From assembly GCA_035547055.1 (NCBI GenBank), contig DASZVN010000069.1, forward strand, positions 1 through 25,494: a stretch of DNA of 25,494 nt. The letters are read 5' to 3'. The DNA comes from DASZVN01 sp035547055. Its GTDB lineage: Bacteria; Pseudomonadota; Alphaproteobacteria; Rhizobiales; Methylopilaceae. Of the stretch, positions 15,129-22,428 are shown one piece after another. The notes beneath the pieces were generated by a model. The model had not been told where the DNA came from and did not search any database. It saw nothing but the letters and a program-made list of their open reading frames with translations. How positions within the stretch are numbered: position 1 is the stretch's first letter; each line of letters opens with the position of its first letter. The translations under genes were made by a program, and so were the position numbers.

Positions 15129-15992
15129 ATGCTGAGGGCGAAGCGGGTGCTGGACGGGCCGATCATCCATCCCGGCCTCGACCGGCGCATGGGCACCAAC
15201 ATCAATGGGCCGTCGCTGATCAAGGTACCGGACTGGGTCGAGAGCCGGCTGGCCCGCTACTACCTCTATTTCGCCCACCACCGCGGCGACTATATCCGCC
15301 TGGCCTTGGCCGACCGCATCGAGGGGCCGTGGCGTGTCCATGCGCCGGGCGTCCTGCCACTCGCCGACACCGGCTTCACCCACCACATTGCCTCGCCGGA
15401 GGTCGTCATTGATGAGGAGCGGCGGGAGATCCGGCTCTATTTTCACGGCGGTAACGAGCTGAAGCACCAGTACACGCGGCTCGCCACGTCCCGCGACGGC
15501 CTGTCCTTCACGCTCCAGACCGGCAACCTGATGGAGCCCTACGCGCGCCTCTTCCGCTGGGACGGCTGGCACTACGCGCTGGCGATGCCGGGCACGCTGC
15601 ACCGTTCGCGCGACGGCGTCACCGGCTTCGAGAAGCGGCGAACCGACCTGTTCTCGCCCGACATGCGCCATTCGGCCGTGCGCGTGAAAGGCCGTTTGCT
15701 CCAGGTCATCTACAGCAACCGCGGCGCCTGCCCCGAAGAGCTGCTGCAATGCGGGATCGACCTCTCCGGCGATTGGGGGGACTGGAAGGAAACCGAGCCG
15801 GTGCCGCTGCTCACCCCGGAGCGCGAGTGGGAGGGTGGCAACCTGCCGCTGGTCCCCTCGGTGATCGGCCCGGCCGAGGAGCCGGTCCGGCAATTGCGCG
15901 ACCCCTGCCTCTACGAGGAGGACGGGCGCATCTTCCTGCTCTATTCGGTCGCCGGCGAGGCCGGCATCGCGCTCGCCGAACTGTTCGAGTGA
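15129..15992 (+). CDS. Predicted five-bladed beta-propeller protein, GH43-like
   Basis: The 287-residue protein has repeated strand-rich units of the type found in glycosidase families 43/32/117. These are YYLYFAHHRGDYIRLALADRIEGPW (about 39-63), HHIASPEVVIDEERREIRLYFHGGN (about 79-103), TRLATSRDGLSFTLQ, RWDGWHYALAMPGTLHRSRDGVTGFE, HSAVRVKGRLLQVIYSN, and a closing blade RDPCLYEEDGRIFLLYSVAGEAGIALAEL. No signal peptide is visible, so it is probably cytoplasmic. The propeller assignment comes from this pattern; the catalytic acids cannot be placed with confidence, and substrate and activity are unknown. ATG 15129 has GGAGGGG 7-8 nt upstream. It is divergent from ffh and sits 48 bp before dapF, without sugar-metabolism neighbours. 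Confidence 0.8.
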   Translation: MLRAKRVLDGPIIHPGLDRRMGTNINGPSLIKVPDWVESRLARYYLYFAHHRGDYIRLALADRIEGPWRVHAPGVLPLADTGFTHHIASPEVVIDEERREIRLYFHGGNELKHQYTRLATSRDGLSFTLQTGNLMEPYARLFRWDGWHYALAMPGTLHRSRDGVTGFEKRRTDLFSPDMRHSAVRVKGRLLQVIYSNRGACPEELLQCGIDLSGDWGDWKETEPVPLLTPEREWEGGNLPLVPSVIGPAEEPVRQLRDPCLYEEDGRIFLLYSVAGEAGIALAELFE

Positions 15993-16022
15993 GGCCGGCG
16001 CTGGCCTCTGCCGCCTGCTTTC

Positions 16023-16030
16023 CCATATAA
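16023..16030 (+). promoter_or_regulatory. Putative -10 element placing dapF on a leaderless mRNA
   Basis: CATATAAG lies 10 nt before the dapF ATG, and no ribosome binding site separates them. If the TATAAG core (16025-16030) is the -10 box, transcription would begin about at the ATG. Leaderless messages are common in alphaproteobacteria. No convincing -35 box is visible. Confidence 0.4.
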
Positions 16031-16040
16031 GCGCCGCATC

Positions 16041-16901
16041 ATGAGCGCGCTCGCGAACCGCCCTTTCGTCAAGATGAACGGCCTCGGCAACGAGATCCTG
16101 GTCGTCGATCTGCGCGACGGGTCGCCCGCGGTCACGCCGGCCGAGGCCCGGGCGATCGCGGCGGCGGGCGGCGGGCTCGCCTTCGACCAGATCATGGCGC
16201 TGCACCCCGGCCGGGACGGCGCCGACGGCTTCATGCGGATCTACAATGCCGACGGCTCGGAGGTCTCGGCCTGCGGCAACGGCACCCGCTGCGTCGCCCG
16301 CCTCCTGATGGACGAAGGCGGCCGCCGCGACCTCCTGCTCGAAACCGCTGCCGGCCCGCTGCCCTGCATCGCAGACGCTGCCGGCACGATCGCCGTCGAC
16401 ATGGGGCGCCCGCGTTTCGAGTGGCAGGACATTCCGCTGGCGCACGCGGTGCCGGACACGGCGGCGGTGGCGTTCCCCGATTTCCCGACCCTCCCGCCGG
16501 CGTCGATGGCCAATGTCGGCAATCCGCATGCGATCTTCTGGGTCGCGGACATCGCACCCTACGACCTCGCGACGCTTGGGCCAGCGCTGGAGCACCATCC
16601 CCTGTTCCCGGAGCGTGCCAATATCTCGCTCGCCGTCGTCACCGCACCGGATGCGATCACCCTGAAGGTGTGGGAACGCGGCGCCGGCCTCACCCTTGCC
16701 TGCGGCACCGCCGCCTGCGCTGCTGCGATCCTCGGCGCCCGCACCGGCCGGACCGGGCGCAAGGTGACGGTGACCTTGCCCGGAGGCGCGCTCGCGATCG
16801 AGTGGCGCGCGGCCGACGACCATATCCTGATGGCCGGGCCGGTCGAGCTGGAATTCCGCGGCCGCTTCGACCCCGCCATCTTCGCCGGAACCGCGGCATG
16901 A
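16041..16901 (+). CDS. dapF: Diaminopimelate epimerase
   Basis: The 286-residue cofactor-independent racemase converts LL- to meso-diaminopimelate for lysine and peptidoglycan. Both catalytic thiols are present: Cys78 in NADGSEVSACGNGTRCVAR and Cys221 in ERGAGLTLACGTAACAAA. The opening FVKMNGLGNEILVVDLR and the middle MANVGNPHAIFWV are also typical. The length is close to the family norm. ATG 16041 lacks a Shine-Dalgarno sequence; an upstream TATAAG suggests a leaderless transcript. The stop overlaps the mtaB start as ATGA, so the two are translationally coupled. Confidence 0.97.
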   Translation: MSALANRPFVKMNGLGNEILVVDLRDGSPAVTPAEARAIAAAGGGLAFDQIMALHPGRDGADGFMRIYNADGSEVSACGNGTRCVARLLMDEGGRRDLLLETAAGPLPCIADAAGTIAVDMGRPRFEWQDIPLAHAVPDTAAVAFPDFPTLPPASMANVGNPHAIFWVADIAPYDLATLGPALEHHPLFPERANISLAVVTAPDAITLKVWERGAGLTLACGTAACAAAILGARTGRTGRKVTVTLPGGALAIEWRAADDHILMAGPVELEFRGRFDPAIFAGTAA

Positions 16902-18145
16902 GCGTCGAGGTCGTGACCTTCGGCTGCCGGCTGAACCTCGCCGAGTCCGAGGCGATCCGGCAGGCGGCAGAAGCCGCCGGCCGCGAGAAGCTCGTGGTCG
17001 TGAACACCTGCGCCGTCACCGCCGAGGCGACGCGGCAGGCGCGCCAGGCCATCCGCAAGCTTCGCCGCGAGCATCCGGACGCCGAGATCGTCGTCACCGG
17101 CTGTGCCGCCCAGATCGAGCCCGGCCGCTTCGCCGAAATGGAAGAGGTCGACCGCGTCGTCGGCAACGCCGAGAAGATGCAGGCGGAAAGCTGGGCGGCG
17201 GGGCTCGGCGCCGATGCCGCCGAGCGTGTCCAGGTCGCCGACATCATGGCGGTGCGCGAGACCGCCCTCCACCTCGTCGACGGCTTCGACGGCCGTGCCC
17301 GCGCTTTCGTCCAGGTCCAGAACGGCTGCGACCACCGCTGCACCTTCTGCATCATCCCCTATGGCCGCGGCCCCTCGCGCTCGGTGCCGATGGGCGCGGT
17401 GGTCGAGCAGGTCGAGCGCCTGGTCGAGACCGGCGTCCGCGAGGTCGTGCTGACCGGTGTCGACCTCACCGCCTACGGTGCCGATCTACCCGGTCGGCCA
17501 CCGCTCGGCCGCCTGGTTCGCACCATCCTGAAGCGCGTGCCGGCGCTGGCACGGCTCCGCATCTCCTCGATCGACGCGGTCGAGGCCGACGCCGAGCTGC
17601 TGGCGGCCCTCGGGGACGAGGAGCGGCTGATGCCGCATCTCCACCTCTCACTCCAGTCGGGCGACGACCTCATCCTGAAGCGGATGAAGCGCCGCCACAG
17701 CCGCGCCGAGGCGGTGCGCCTGTGCGCCGAGCTTCGCCGGCGACGGCCGGACCTCGTGCTCGGTGCCGACCTCATCGCCGGCTTCCCGACCGAAAGCGAG
17801 GCGGCGTTCCGCGGCAGCCTGGCGCTGGTCGACGACTGCGGCCTGACCCACCTCCACGTCTTCCCGTTCTCGCCGCGGCCCGGCACGCCCGCGGCGCGCA
17901 TGCCCCAGCTCGGCCGCGAGATCGCGAGAGAGCGCGCGGCGCGGCTCCGCGCCCGCGGCGACGCTGCGCTGCGGCGCCATCTGGCCGGCGAAATCGGCCG
18001 GCGGCGGCGCATCCTGATGGAGAGCGACGCCATCGGCCGCACCGAGGGATTCACAGCGGTGCGCCTGTCGCGCCCGTCCGCGACCGGCGCGCTGATCGAG
18101 GCGGCGATTGCCGGCCACGACGGACAGCGGCTGATCACCGCGTGA
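16898..18145 (+). CDS. mtaB: tRNA t6A37 C2-methylthiotransferase MtaB
   Basis: The 415-residue radical-SAM enzyme adds a methylthio group to N6-threonylcarbamoyl-A37 of tRNAs reading ANN codons. The N-terminal UPF0004 domain supplies cluster ligands Cys10 (TFGCRLN), Cys38 (VVNTCAVT) and Cys69 (VTGCAAQ). The radical-SAM CxxxCxxC is Cys144, Cys148 and Cys151 (NGCDHRCTFC), followed by PYGRGPSRS. The motif LHLSLQSGDDLILKRMKRRHSR and FPFSPRPGTPAARMPQ lead to a short C-terminal TRAM-like region. FGCRLN, rather than the LGCPKN seen in RimO, supports the MtaB/e-MtaB branch. ATG 16898 overlaps the dapF TGA. The stop is 7 nt before a GTAGGGTGGGC repeat that separates it from ftsY. Confidence 0.95.
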   Translation: MSVEVVTFGCRLNLAESEAIRQAAEAAGREKLVVVNTCAVTAEATRQARQAIRKLRREHPDAEIVVTGCAAQIEPGRFAEMEEVDRVVGNAEKMQAESWAAGLGADAAERVQVADIMAVRETALHLVDGFDGRARAFVQVQNGCDHRCTFCIIPYGRGPSRSVPMGAVVEQVERLVETGVREVVLTGVDLTAYGADLPGRPPLGRLVRTILKRVPALARLRISSIDAVEADAELLAALGDEERLMPHLHLSLQSGDDLILKRMKRRHSRAEAVRLCAELRRRRPDLVLGADLIAGFPTESEAAFRGSLALVDDCGLTHLHVFPFSPRPGTPAARMPQLGREIARERAARLRARGDAALRRHLAGEIGRRRRILMESDAIGRTEGFTAVRLSRPSATGALIEAAIAGHDGQRLITA

Positions 18146-18152
18146 GGAGTTC

Positions 18153-18222
18153 GTAGGGTGGGCACGCGAAGCGTGCCCACGTCGAGCTGGGCCGTGGCCA
18201 TCGGCGCTGCCGATGCCCACTC
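18153..18222. repeat. GTAGGGTGGGC repeat (copy 3)
   Basis: The left half is a perfect 10-bp hairpin GTGGGCACGC / GCGTGCCCAC with loop GAA (18158-18180). The right half ends CGATGCCCACTCGC, a decayed form of the CGATGCCCACCCTAC end seen at 13381. It occupies almost the entire mtaB-ftsY gap, so ftsY must be read through it or started just after it. Confidence 0.75.
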
Positions 18223-18246
18223 GCATTGCCCAATGTCGAAGGCAGC

Positions 18247-19365
18247 ATGAGCGACGAGGACAGCAACAAAGGCGGGGTATTCTCCCGCTGGCTCCGCCGG
18301 GGCGGCGACCCGGCGCCGAAGCCTGCGCAGCGTCCGGCCGAGGAGACGGCGTCACCCGCGGCGGTCGAGCCCGCTCCACCACAGGACGAGTCTTCACCGC
18401 CTCCCGCCACGCCCGAGCATCCGGCTGACGCCCCTCTTCCGCGCCGCGGCTGGTTCACGCGCCTGACCGAGGGGTTGTCGCGCACCTCGGGGCAGCTCGG
18501 GCGCGGCATCTCCGATCTTTTCACCAAGGCCAGGCTCGACGAGACCACGCTCGACGACCTCGAGGACATCCTGATCCGGGCCGATCTCGGCATCGACACC
18601 GCCAGGCGCATCACCGAGGAGGTCGGCCGCCAACGCGTCGCCAAGACCCTCGACGACCGCGGCGTCCGCGCGGTCGTCGCCGACGAGATCGCCAAGGCGC
18701 TTGCCCCGGTCGCCCATCCGCTCGCGCTCAACGCGACGGCCAAGCCCTTCGTCATCCTGATGGCGGGGGTCAACGGCTCGGGCAAGACCACGACCATCGG
18801 CAAGCTTGCGGAGCGCTTCCGCCGTGACGGCAAGACGGTGTGGATCGCCGCCGGCGACACCTTCCGCGCCGCCGCGATCGAGCAGCTCGCGGTCTGGGCC
18901 GAGCGCGCGGGCGCGACCCTCGTCAAGCGCGAGACCGGCGCCGACGCCGCGGCGCTCGTCTTCGACGCGCTCGACCAGGCGAAGCAGGCCGGCGCCGACA
19001 TCCTCCTGGTCGACACTGCCGGCCGGCTGCAGAACCGGGCCGAGCTGATGGCCGAACTCGCCAAGGTCACCCGCGTCATGAAGAAGCTCGACCCCGCGGC
19101 GCCGCACGCCGCGCTTCTCGTGCTCGACGCCACGGTCGGCCAGAACGCCCTCTCCCAGGTCGAGGCGTTTCGCGACACCGCCGGCGTCACCGGGCTCGTC
19201 ATGACGAAGCTCGACGGCACCGCCCGCGGCGGCATCCTGGTCGCGGTCGCCGCGAAGTTCGGCCTGCCGGTCCACTTCATCGGCGTCGGCGAGGGCGTGG
19301 ACGATCTCGCCCCGTTCGATGCCGCGGAGTTCGGTCGCGCGCTCGTCGGCCTCGACGCAGCGTAG
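18247..19365 (+). CDS. ftsY: Signal recognition particle receptor FtsY
   Basis: The 372-residue GTPase docks SRP-ribosome complexes at the membrane. The N-terminal 65 residues are Pro/Glu/Ala-rich, corresponding to a short A region. A lipid-binding amphipathic stretch RRGWFTRLTEGLSRTSGQLGRGISDLF (about 66-92) opens the N domain. The G domain carries P-loop GVNGSGKT (174-181), DTFRAAAIEQL (204-214), DTAGR (256-260), TKLDGTARGG (320-329) and the closing GVGEGVDDLAPFDAAEF. ATG 18247 follows GAAGG; an upstream in-frame TTG is rejected. It lies downstream of dapF-mtaB across a repeat, and its partner ffh is 3.3 kb away on the other strand. Confidence 0.98.
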   Translation: MSDEDSNKGGVFSRWLRRGGDPAPKPAQRPAEETASPAAVEPAPPQDESSPPPATPEHPADAPLPRRGWFTRLTEGLSRTSGQLGRGISDLFTKARLDETTLDDLEDILIRADLGIDTARRITEEVGRQRVAKTLDDRGVRAVVADEIAKALAPVAHPLALNATAKPFVILMAGVNGSGKTTTIGKLAERFRRDGKTVWIAAGDTFRAAAIEQLAVWAERAGATLVKRETGADAAALVFDALDQAKQAGADILLVDTAGRLQNRAELMAELAKVTRVMKKLDPAAPHAALLVLDATVGQNALSQVEAFRDTAGVTGLVMTKLDGTARGGILVAVAAKFGLPVHFIGVGEGVDDLAPFDAAEFGRALVGLDAA

Positions 19366-19381
19366 CGGGCTCTACTCCTAT

Positions 19382-19408
19382 TGCGTGTATCAATATATAA
19401 TACACGCA
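19382..19408. promoter_or_regulatory. A/T-rich palindrome TGCGTGTAT-N9-ATACACGCA between ftsY and tadE
   Basis: Perfect 9-bp arms surround CAATATATA, and TATAAT occurs at 19396-19401. This is the most A/T-rich spot of the right half of the window. It could be a regulator-bound promoter for tadE or the end signal of ftsY. There is no T-run after the stem, and a -35 box is not evident, so I favour an operator/promoter. Confidence 0.5.
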
Positions 19409-19484
19409 TAACGTTTACTTGGCGAAAACACTTTCCGGCCACACTGCCCTCGCGGTTCGGAAGCCGCGGATGCGGAGGCGTGAC

Positions 19485-19997
19485 ATGGCACGCCTGGAAG
19501 TTGGGATACTCGGGGCAGTCCGGCGCGGCCTTATGCCGAGGAGCGCCCCGAGGCGTCGCGTCTCGAAGAATGAGGCTCGAGCGCCGGGATTGCTTCGCCT
19601 CGCTCGCAACGACGGCGGCGCGGCGATCGAATTCGCCCTCGTCGCGCCGATCTTTCTCCTGATGCTGCTCGGCATCCTGGTCTACGGGCTCTATTTCGGA
19701 CTGTCGCACAGCATCGAGCAGCTTGCTGCCCAGGCCGCCCGGGTGTCGGTTGCCGGGCTCGACGACACCGAGCGCGAGAGCCTCGCCGAGGACTATCTCG
19801 CCGACAACGCCCGCTATTATCCGCTGGTCGAGGCCGACCGGCTTTCCATCTCCGCGGCGCCGGCGGCAGGCGAACCCGACGTGTTCGTCGTCACCCTGAA
19901 CTACAACCTCACCGGCTCGGTGCTCGACCTGTTTCCCGCCTTCCTCCCCAACCCCGAGATCGCCGCCTCGGCGGCGATCCAACGTGGCGGCTATTGA
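19485..19997 (+). CDS. TadE-like pseudopilin
   Basis: The 170-residue protein has the TadE architecture: a basic N-terminal leader, a single hydrophobic helix GAAIEFALVAPIFLLMLLGILVYGLYFGL (about 45-73) and a small extracytoplasmic domain. Gly44 followed by Glu at position +5 of the mature form resembles prepilin cleavage, and TadE proteins are known substrates of the TadV peptidase. The leader is long (44 residues) because bases 19558-19613 are repeat relics that encode its residues 26-43. ATG 19485 follows GGAGG with 6-nt spacing; an ATG at 19533 and a TTG at 19419 are alternatives. The tadG gene overlaps or abuts its stop. No other tad genes are visible here. Confidence 0.88.
   Translation: MARLEVGILGAVRRGLMPRSAPRRRVSKNEARAPGLLRLARNDGGAAIEFALVAPIFLLMLLGILVYGLYFGLSHSIEQLAAQAARVSVAGLDDTERESLAEDYLADNARYYPLVEADRLSISAAPAAGEPDVFVVTLNYNLTGSVLDLFPAFLPNPEIAASAAIQRGGY
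19558..19613 (+). repeat. Repeat relics inside the tadE leader
   Basis: Bases 19587-19613 (GGATTGCTTCGCCTCGCTCGC...) match the right arm of the element at 12852-12880 at 25 of 27 positions compared by eye. Bases 19558-19576 (CGCGTCTCGAAGAATGAGG) resemble the GTCTCGAAGGATG arm at 10929. Both lie in frame within the start of tadE. Confidence 0.65.
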
Positions 19998-19998
19998 G

Positions 19999-21654
19999 AT
20001 GGCGCGGGCGCGGCGACGCTTCCTGGCCGACCGCGGCGGCAACGTCGCGATGCTGGCGGCCGGCGGCATGGCGGTGGTGCTGGGCGCCGCCGCACTCGGG
20101 GTCGACCTCGGCAGCATCTACGATCGCCAGCGTGACCTGCAAAGCGCGGCGGATCTGGCGGCGATCGCAGCGGCCGCCGACCTGCCGCGGGCCGAGCGCG
20201 CCGCGGCGGCGACCGTGCGCCGCAACGCCATCACGCTGACTGCGCCGCTCGCGATCGAGACCGGCACCTACCGCGCCGACCGGACGCTCGCGCCCGCCGA
20301 TCGCTTCGTTCCCGCCGATGCGAGCGTCGCGAATGCGGCACGTGTGAGCCTGACCTCGTCGACCTCGCTGTTCTTTGGCCGTGCCCTGCTCCACCGTGAC
20401 CGCCTGACGCTGACCGCGACGGCGACGGCCGCCCAGGCCTCGTTCGCGAGCTTCGCCATCGGCTCGCGCCTTGCGGCACTCGACGGCGGCGTCCTGAACG
20501 CGGTGCTCGGCGCCTCGCTCGGCATGAACCTCTCGCTCTCGCTGATGGACTACCAGGCGCTGGCGGCGACCACGATCGACCTGCCGAGCTATCTTCGCGC
20601 CGTCGCCGGCCGCGCCCATCTCAGCGCCGCGACCTACGACCAGGTGCTGGCGAGCAATGTCGGCGCCGCCGACGCCGTGGCGGCGCTGGCCGACGCGGCA
20701 GCGGCCAGTGCCACGCCGACTGCGGCGGCGGCGCTGGCGGCGCTCCAGGCCGCGGCCGCGGCCTCGACCCAGGCGATCGGCCTCGCCGGCCTGGCCGACC
20801 TCGGCCCCTACGGCGCGATGGCGCTCGACGCGACGCCCTCGCCCGGCGTCGCGGTCTCGGCGCTCGACCTGCTCGACGCCATGGCGACGATCGCCGACGG
20901 CAAACACCAAGTTGCCGTCGGTCTCGACCTCGGCCTGCCGGGCATTGCTGCAGCCTCGCTCCAGCTCGCAATCGGCGAGCGGCCGCAGGGAACGAGCTGG
21001 GTCACCGTCGGCGCCGCCGGCGCGACCGTCGAGACCGCCCAGACTCGGCTGCTCCTGACCCTCACCCTCGCCGGCAGCGGCCAGATCGCGGCCGTGACCC
21101 TGCCGCTCTATCTCGACCTCGCCGCCGCCACGGCGACCCTCGGCGATCTGAACTGCGCCGCGGCGGGAGACGACGCCGCGGTAACGCTCGACGTGACCCC
21201 CGCAGTCGCCGACGCCTGGATCGGGACCGTGCCCGCCGCCGCGCTCGGGAATTTCGCGGCGACCCCGGCGCCGGCGGCCGCGCCGCTGGTCGCGCTGCCG
21301 CCGCTCACGATCAGCGGCAGCGCCCACGCCGCCATGACGAATCCCGGACCGACCGCGGTCGATTTCTCAGCCGACGACATCGCCGCCGATACCCGCAAGA
21401 CGGTCTCGACCACCGACTATGCCTCGCTGGTGACGACGCTCCTCGGCAATCTCGACCTGTCGGTCGCGCTCGGCGGCCTGACCGTCCCCCTGCCCGGGCA
21501 GACCGGCGCGACGATCCAGGCCATCGCCACCGCCGCCGCGCCGTCGATCAACGCCGCCGTCGGCGGCATTCTCGGCGCGCTCGGCATCGGCCTCGGCCAA
21601 GCCGACGTCTGGGTCGGCGGCCGCCGCTGCAACGGCGCGGTCCTCGTGAACTGA
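19999..21654 (+). CDS. TadG-like Flp pilus assembly protein
   Basis: The 551-residue protein begins with the TadG/TadE-like N-terminal module RRRFLADRGGNVAMLAAGGMAVVLGAAALGVDLGSIYDRQRDLQSAADLAAIAAA, a membrane anchor followed by an exported domain. The remainder is Ala/Leu/Thr-rich, strand-and-helix sequence with two cysteines (NCAAAGDDA and RRCNGAVLVN) that could form a disulfide across a DUF2134-like domain. No von Willebrand A MIDAS motif (DxSxS) is seen, unlike longer TadG proteins. The start may be GTG 19984 or ATG 19999; ATG 19999 comes one base after the tadE stop and is preferred. Very high Ala content is notable. It probably acts with TadE in the envelope, but the rest of the tad secretion system is elsewhere. 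Confidence 0.85.
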   Translation: MARARRRFLADRGGNVAMLAAGGMAVVLGAAALGVDLGSIYDRQRDLQSAADLAAIAAAADLPRAERAAAATVRRNAITLTAPLAIETGTYRADRTLAPADRFVPADASVANAARVSLTSSTSLFFGRALLHRDRLTLTATATAAQASFASFAIGSRLAALDGGVLNAVLGASLGMNLSLSLMDYQALAATTIDLPSYLRAVAGRAHLSAATYDQVLASNVGAADAVAALADAAAASATPTAAAALAALQAAAAASTQAIGLAGLADLGPYGAMALDATPSPGVAVSALDLLDAMATIADGKHQVAVGLDLGLPGIAAASLQLAIGERPQGTSWVTVGAAGATVETAQTRLLLTLTLAGSGQIAAVTLPLYLDLAAATATLGDLNCAAAGDDAAVTLDVTPAVADAWIGTVPAAALGNFAATPAPAAAPLVALPPLTISGSAHAAMTNPGPTAVDFSADDIAADTRKTVSTTDYASLVTTLLGNLDLSVALGGLTVPLPGQTGATIQAIATAAAPSINAAVGGILGALGIGLGQADVWVGGRRCNGAVLVN

Positions 21655-21718
21655 CGGGCTTTTCCCGCGCAGCAATCGGGACCATCTTCCCGGCCGAACC
21701 CGTTCGCAGGAGGCGCCC

Positions 21719-22258
21719 GTGCCGACCAAGCCCACCATCCGCGGCCTCTACCATTTCGCCTTTCCCTGCCGCGACGCCGAAGAAACCCGCCATTTCTACG
21801 AGGACATCCTCGGCCTGCCGCTGGTCCATTGCATGCGCTCCGACCAGGTGCCGAGCTCAGGCGAGCGCATCCCCTATGCCCACCTGTTCTTCGAGATGGG
21901 CGACGGCTCCTACATCGCCTTCTTCGACCTCGGCGGCACCGACAAGCCGCTGCCCTCGCCCAACACGCCGGACTGGGTGCAGCATTTCGCGATGGAGACC
22001 GGCTCGCTCGACGAGGTCATGGCCGTGAAGAGGCGGCTGGACGCCGCCGGCGTGCCGGTGCGTGGCGTCGTCGATCACGGCTTCATCCAGTCGATCTACT
22101 TCTTCGATCCCAACGGCCTTCGCCTCGAGGTGACGACCCGGACGGAGCCGCCCGGCTTCCTGGAAGAGGCCCGCAACGACGCCCACGCCGCCCTCGACGG
22201 CTGGTCGGCGTACAAGGCCCAGGCGCTTGCGGCACGGAAGGCCGAGCCGGTCGGCTAA
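21719..22258 (+). CDS. VOC-superfamily protein (glyoxalase/extradiol dioxygenase fold)
   Basis: The 179-residue protein has two beta-alpha-beta-beta-beta modules. Predicted metal ligands are His12 (LYHFAFPC), His89 (WVQHFAME) and Glu137 (FFDPNGLRLEVTTR), the His-His-Glu arrangement of metal-dependent VOC enzymes. ETRHFYEDILGLPLV and SYIAFFDLGG are characteristic. VOC members include glyoxalase I, extradiol dioxygenases and fosfomycin-resistance enzymes, and sequence reading alone cannot separate them. Its place just upstream of two intradiol dioxygenases suggests a role in aromatic breakdown. GTG 21719 has AGGAGG 5 nt upstream, which fixes the start. It is 64 bp after tadG. Confidence 0.9.
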   Translation: MPTKPTIRGLYHFAFPCRDAEETRHFYEDILGLPLVHCMRSDQVPSSGERIPYAHLFFEMGDGSYIAFFDLGGTDKPLPSPNTPDWVQHFAMETGSLDEVMAVKRRLDAAGVPVRGVVDHGFIQSIYFFDPNGLRLEVTTRTEPPGFLEEARNDAHAALDGWSAYKAQALAARKAEPVG

Positions 22259-22308
22259 GCCTGGTTTCGCTGCAGCCCGCCATCACGCCGCGGCGCACGC
22301 GGTCGTTC

Positions 22309-22324
22309 AAATTCGAGCGAATTT
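22309..22324. promoter_or_regulatory. Palindrome AAATTCG-AG-CGAATTT
   Basis: Two perfect 7-bp arms lie 50 bp after the VOC gene and 105 bp before the small Cys-rich gene, in a 170-bp gap with otherwise mixed composition. The shape (7+2+7) equals that of the palindrome at 22683. It is a candidate dimeric-regulator site. Confidence 0.45.
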
Positions 22325-22428
22325 CCTAGGCCGGCCTTAGCGCGTCTGTGGTCTTCTGCCGCAGTCCGCTCTCGGTTGCATTTCCGCAGCCGATGCTAGG
22401 ATAGGTAGATTTGATCGGATCGCGCCGT

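Noticed and set aside
13338..16823. Long open frames opposite ffh (plus strand) and opposite the propeller/dapF genes (minus strand)
   Set aside because: Both are antisense shadows with His/Arg/Asp-rich low-complexity translation and no plausible ribosome binding site.
16421..16897. Upstream extension of the MtaB frame into dapF
   Set aside because: It is an out-of-frame reading of dapF; the MtaB domain begins at 16898 with the expected MSVEVVTFGCRLN start.
18135..21327. Long minus-strand open frames opposite ftsY, tadE and tadG
   Set aside because: The translated sequence is Ser/Arg/Gly-rich with no motifs, and the sense frames are recognised families.
22290..22330. T-arm-like sequence GTTCAAATTCGA suggesting a tRNA
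   Set aside because: There is no acceptor stem, D-arm or anticodon arm at the right distance; it is part of the AATTCG palindrome.
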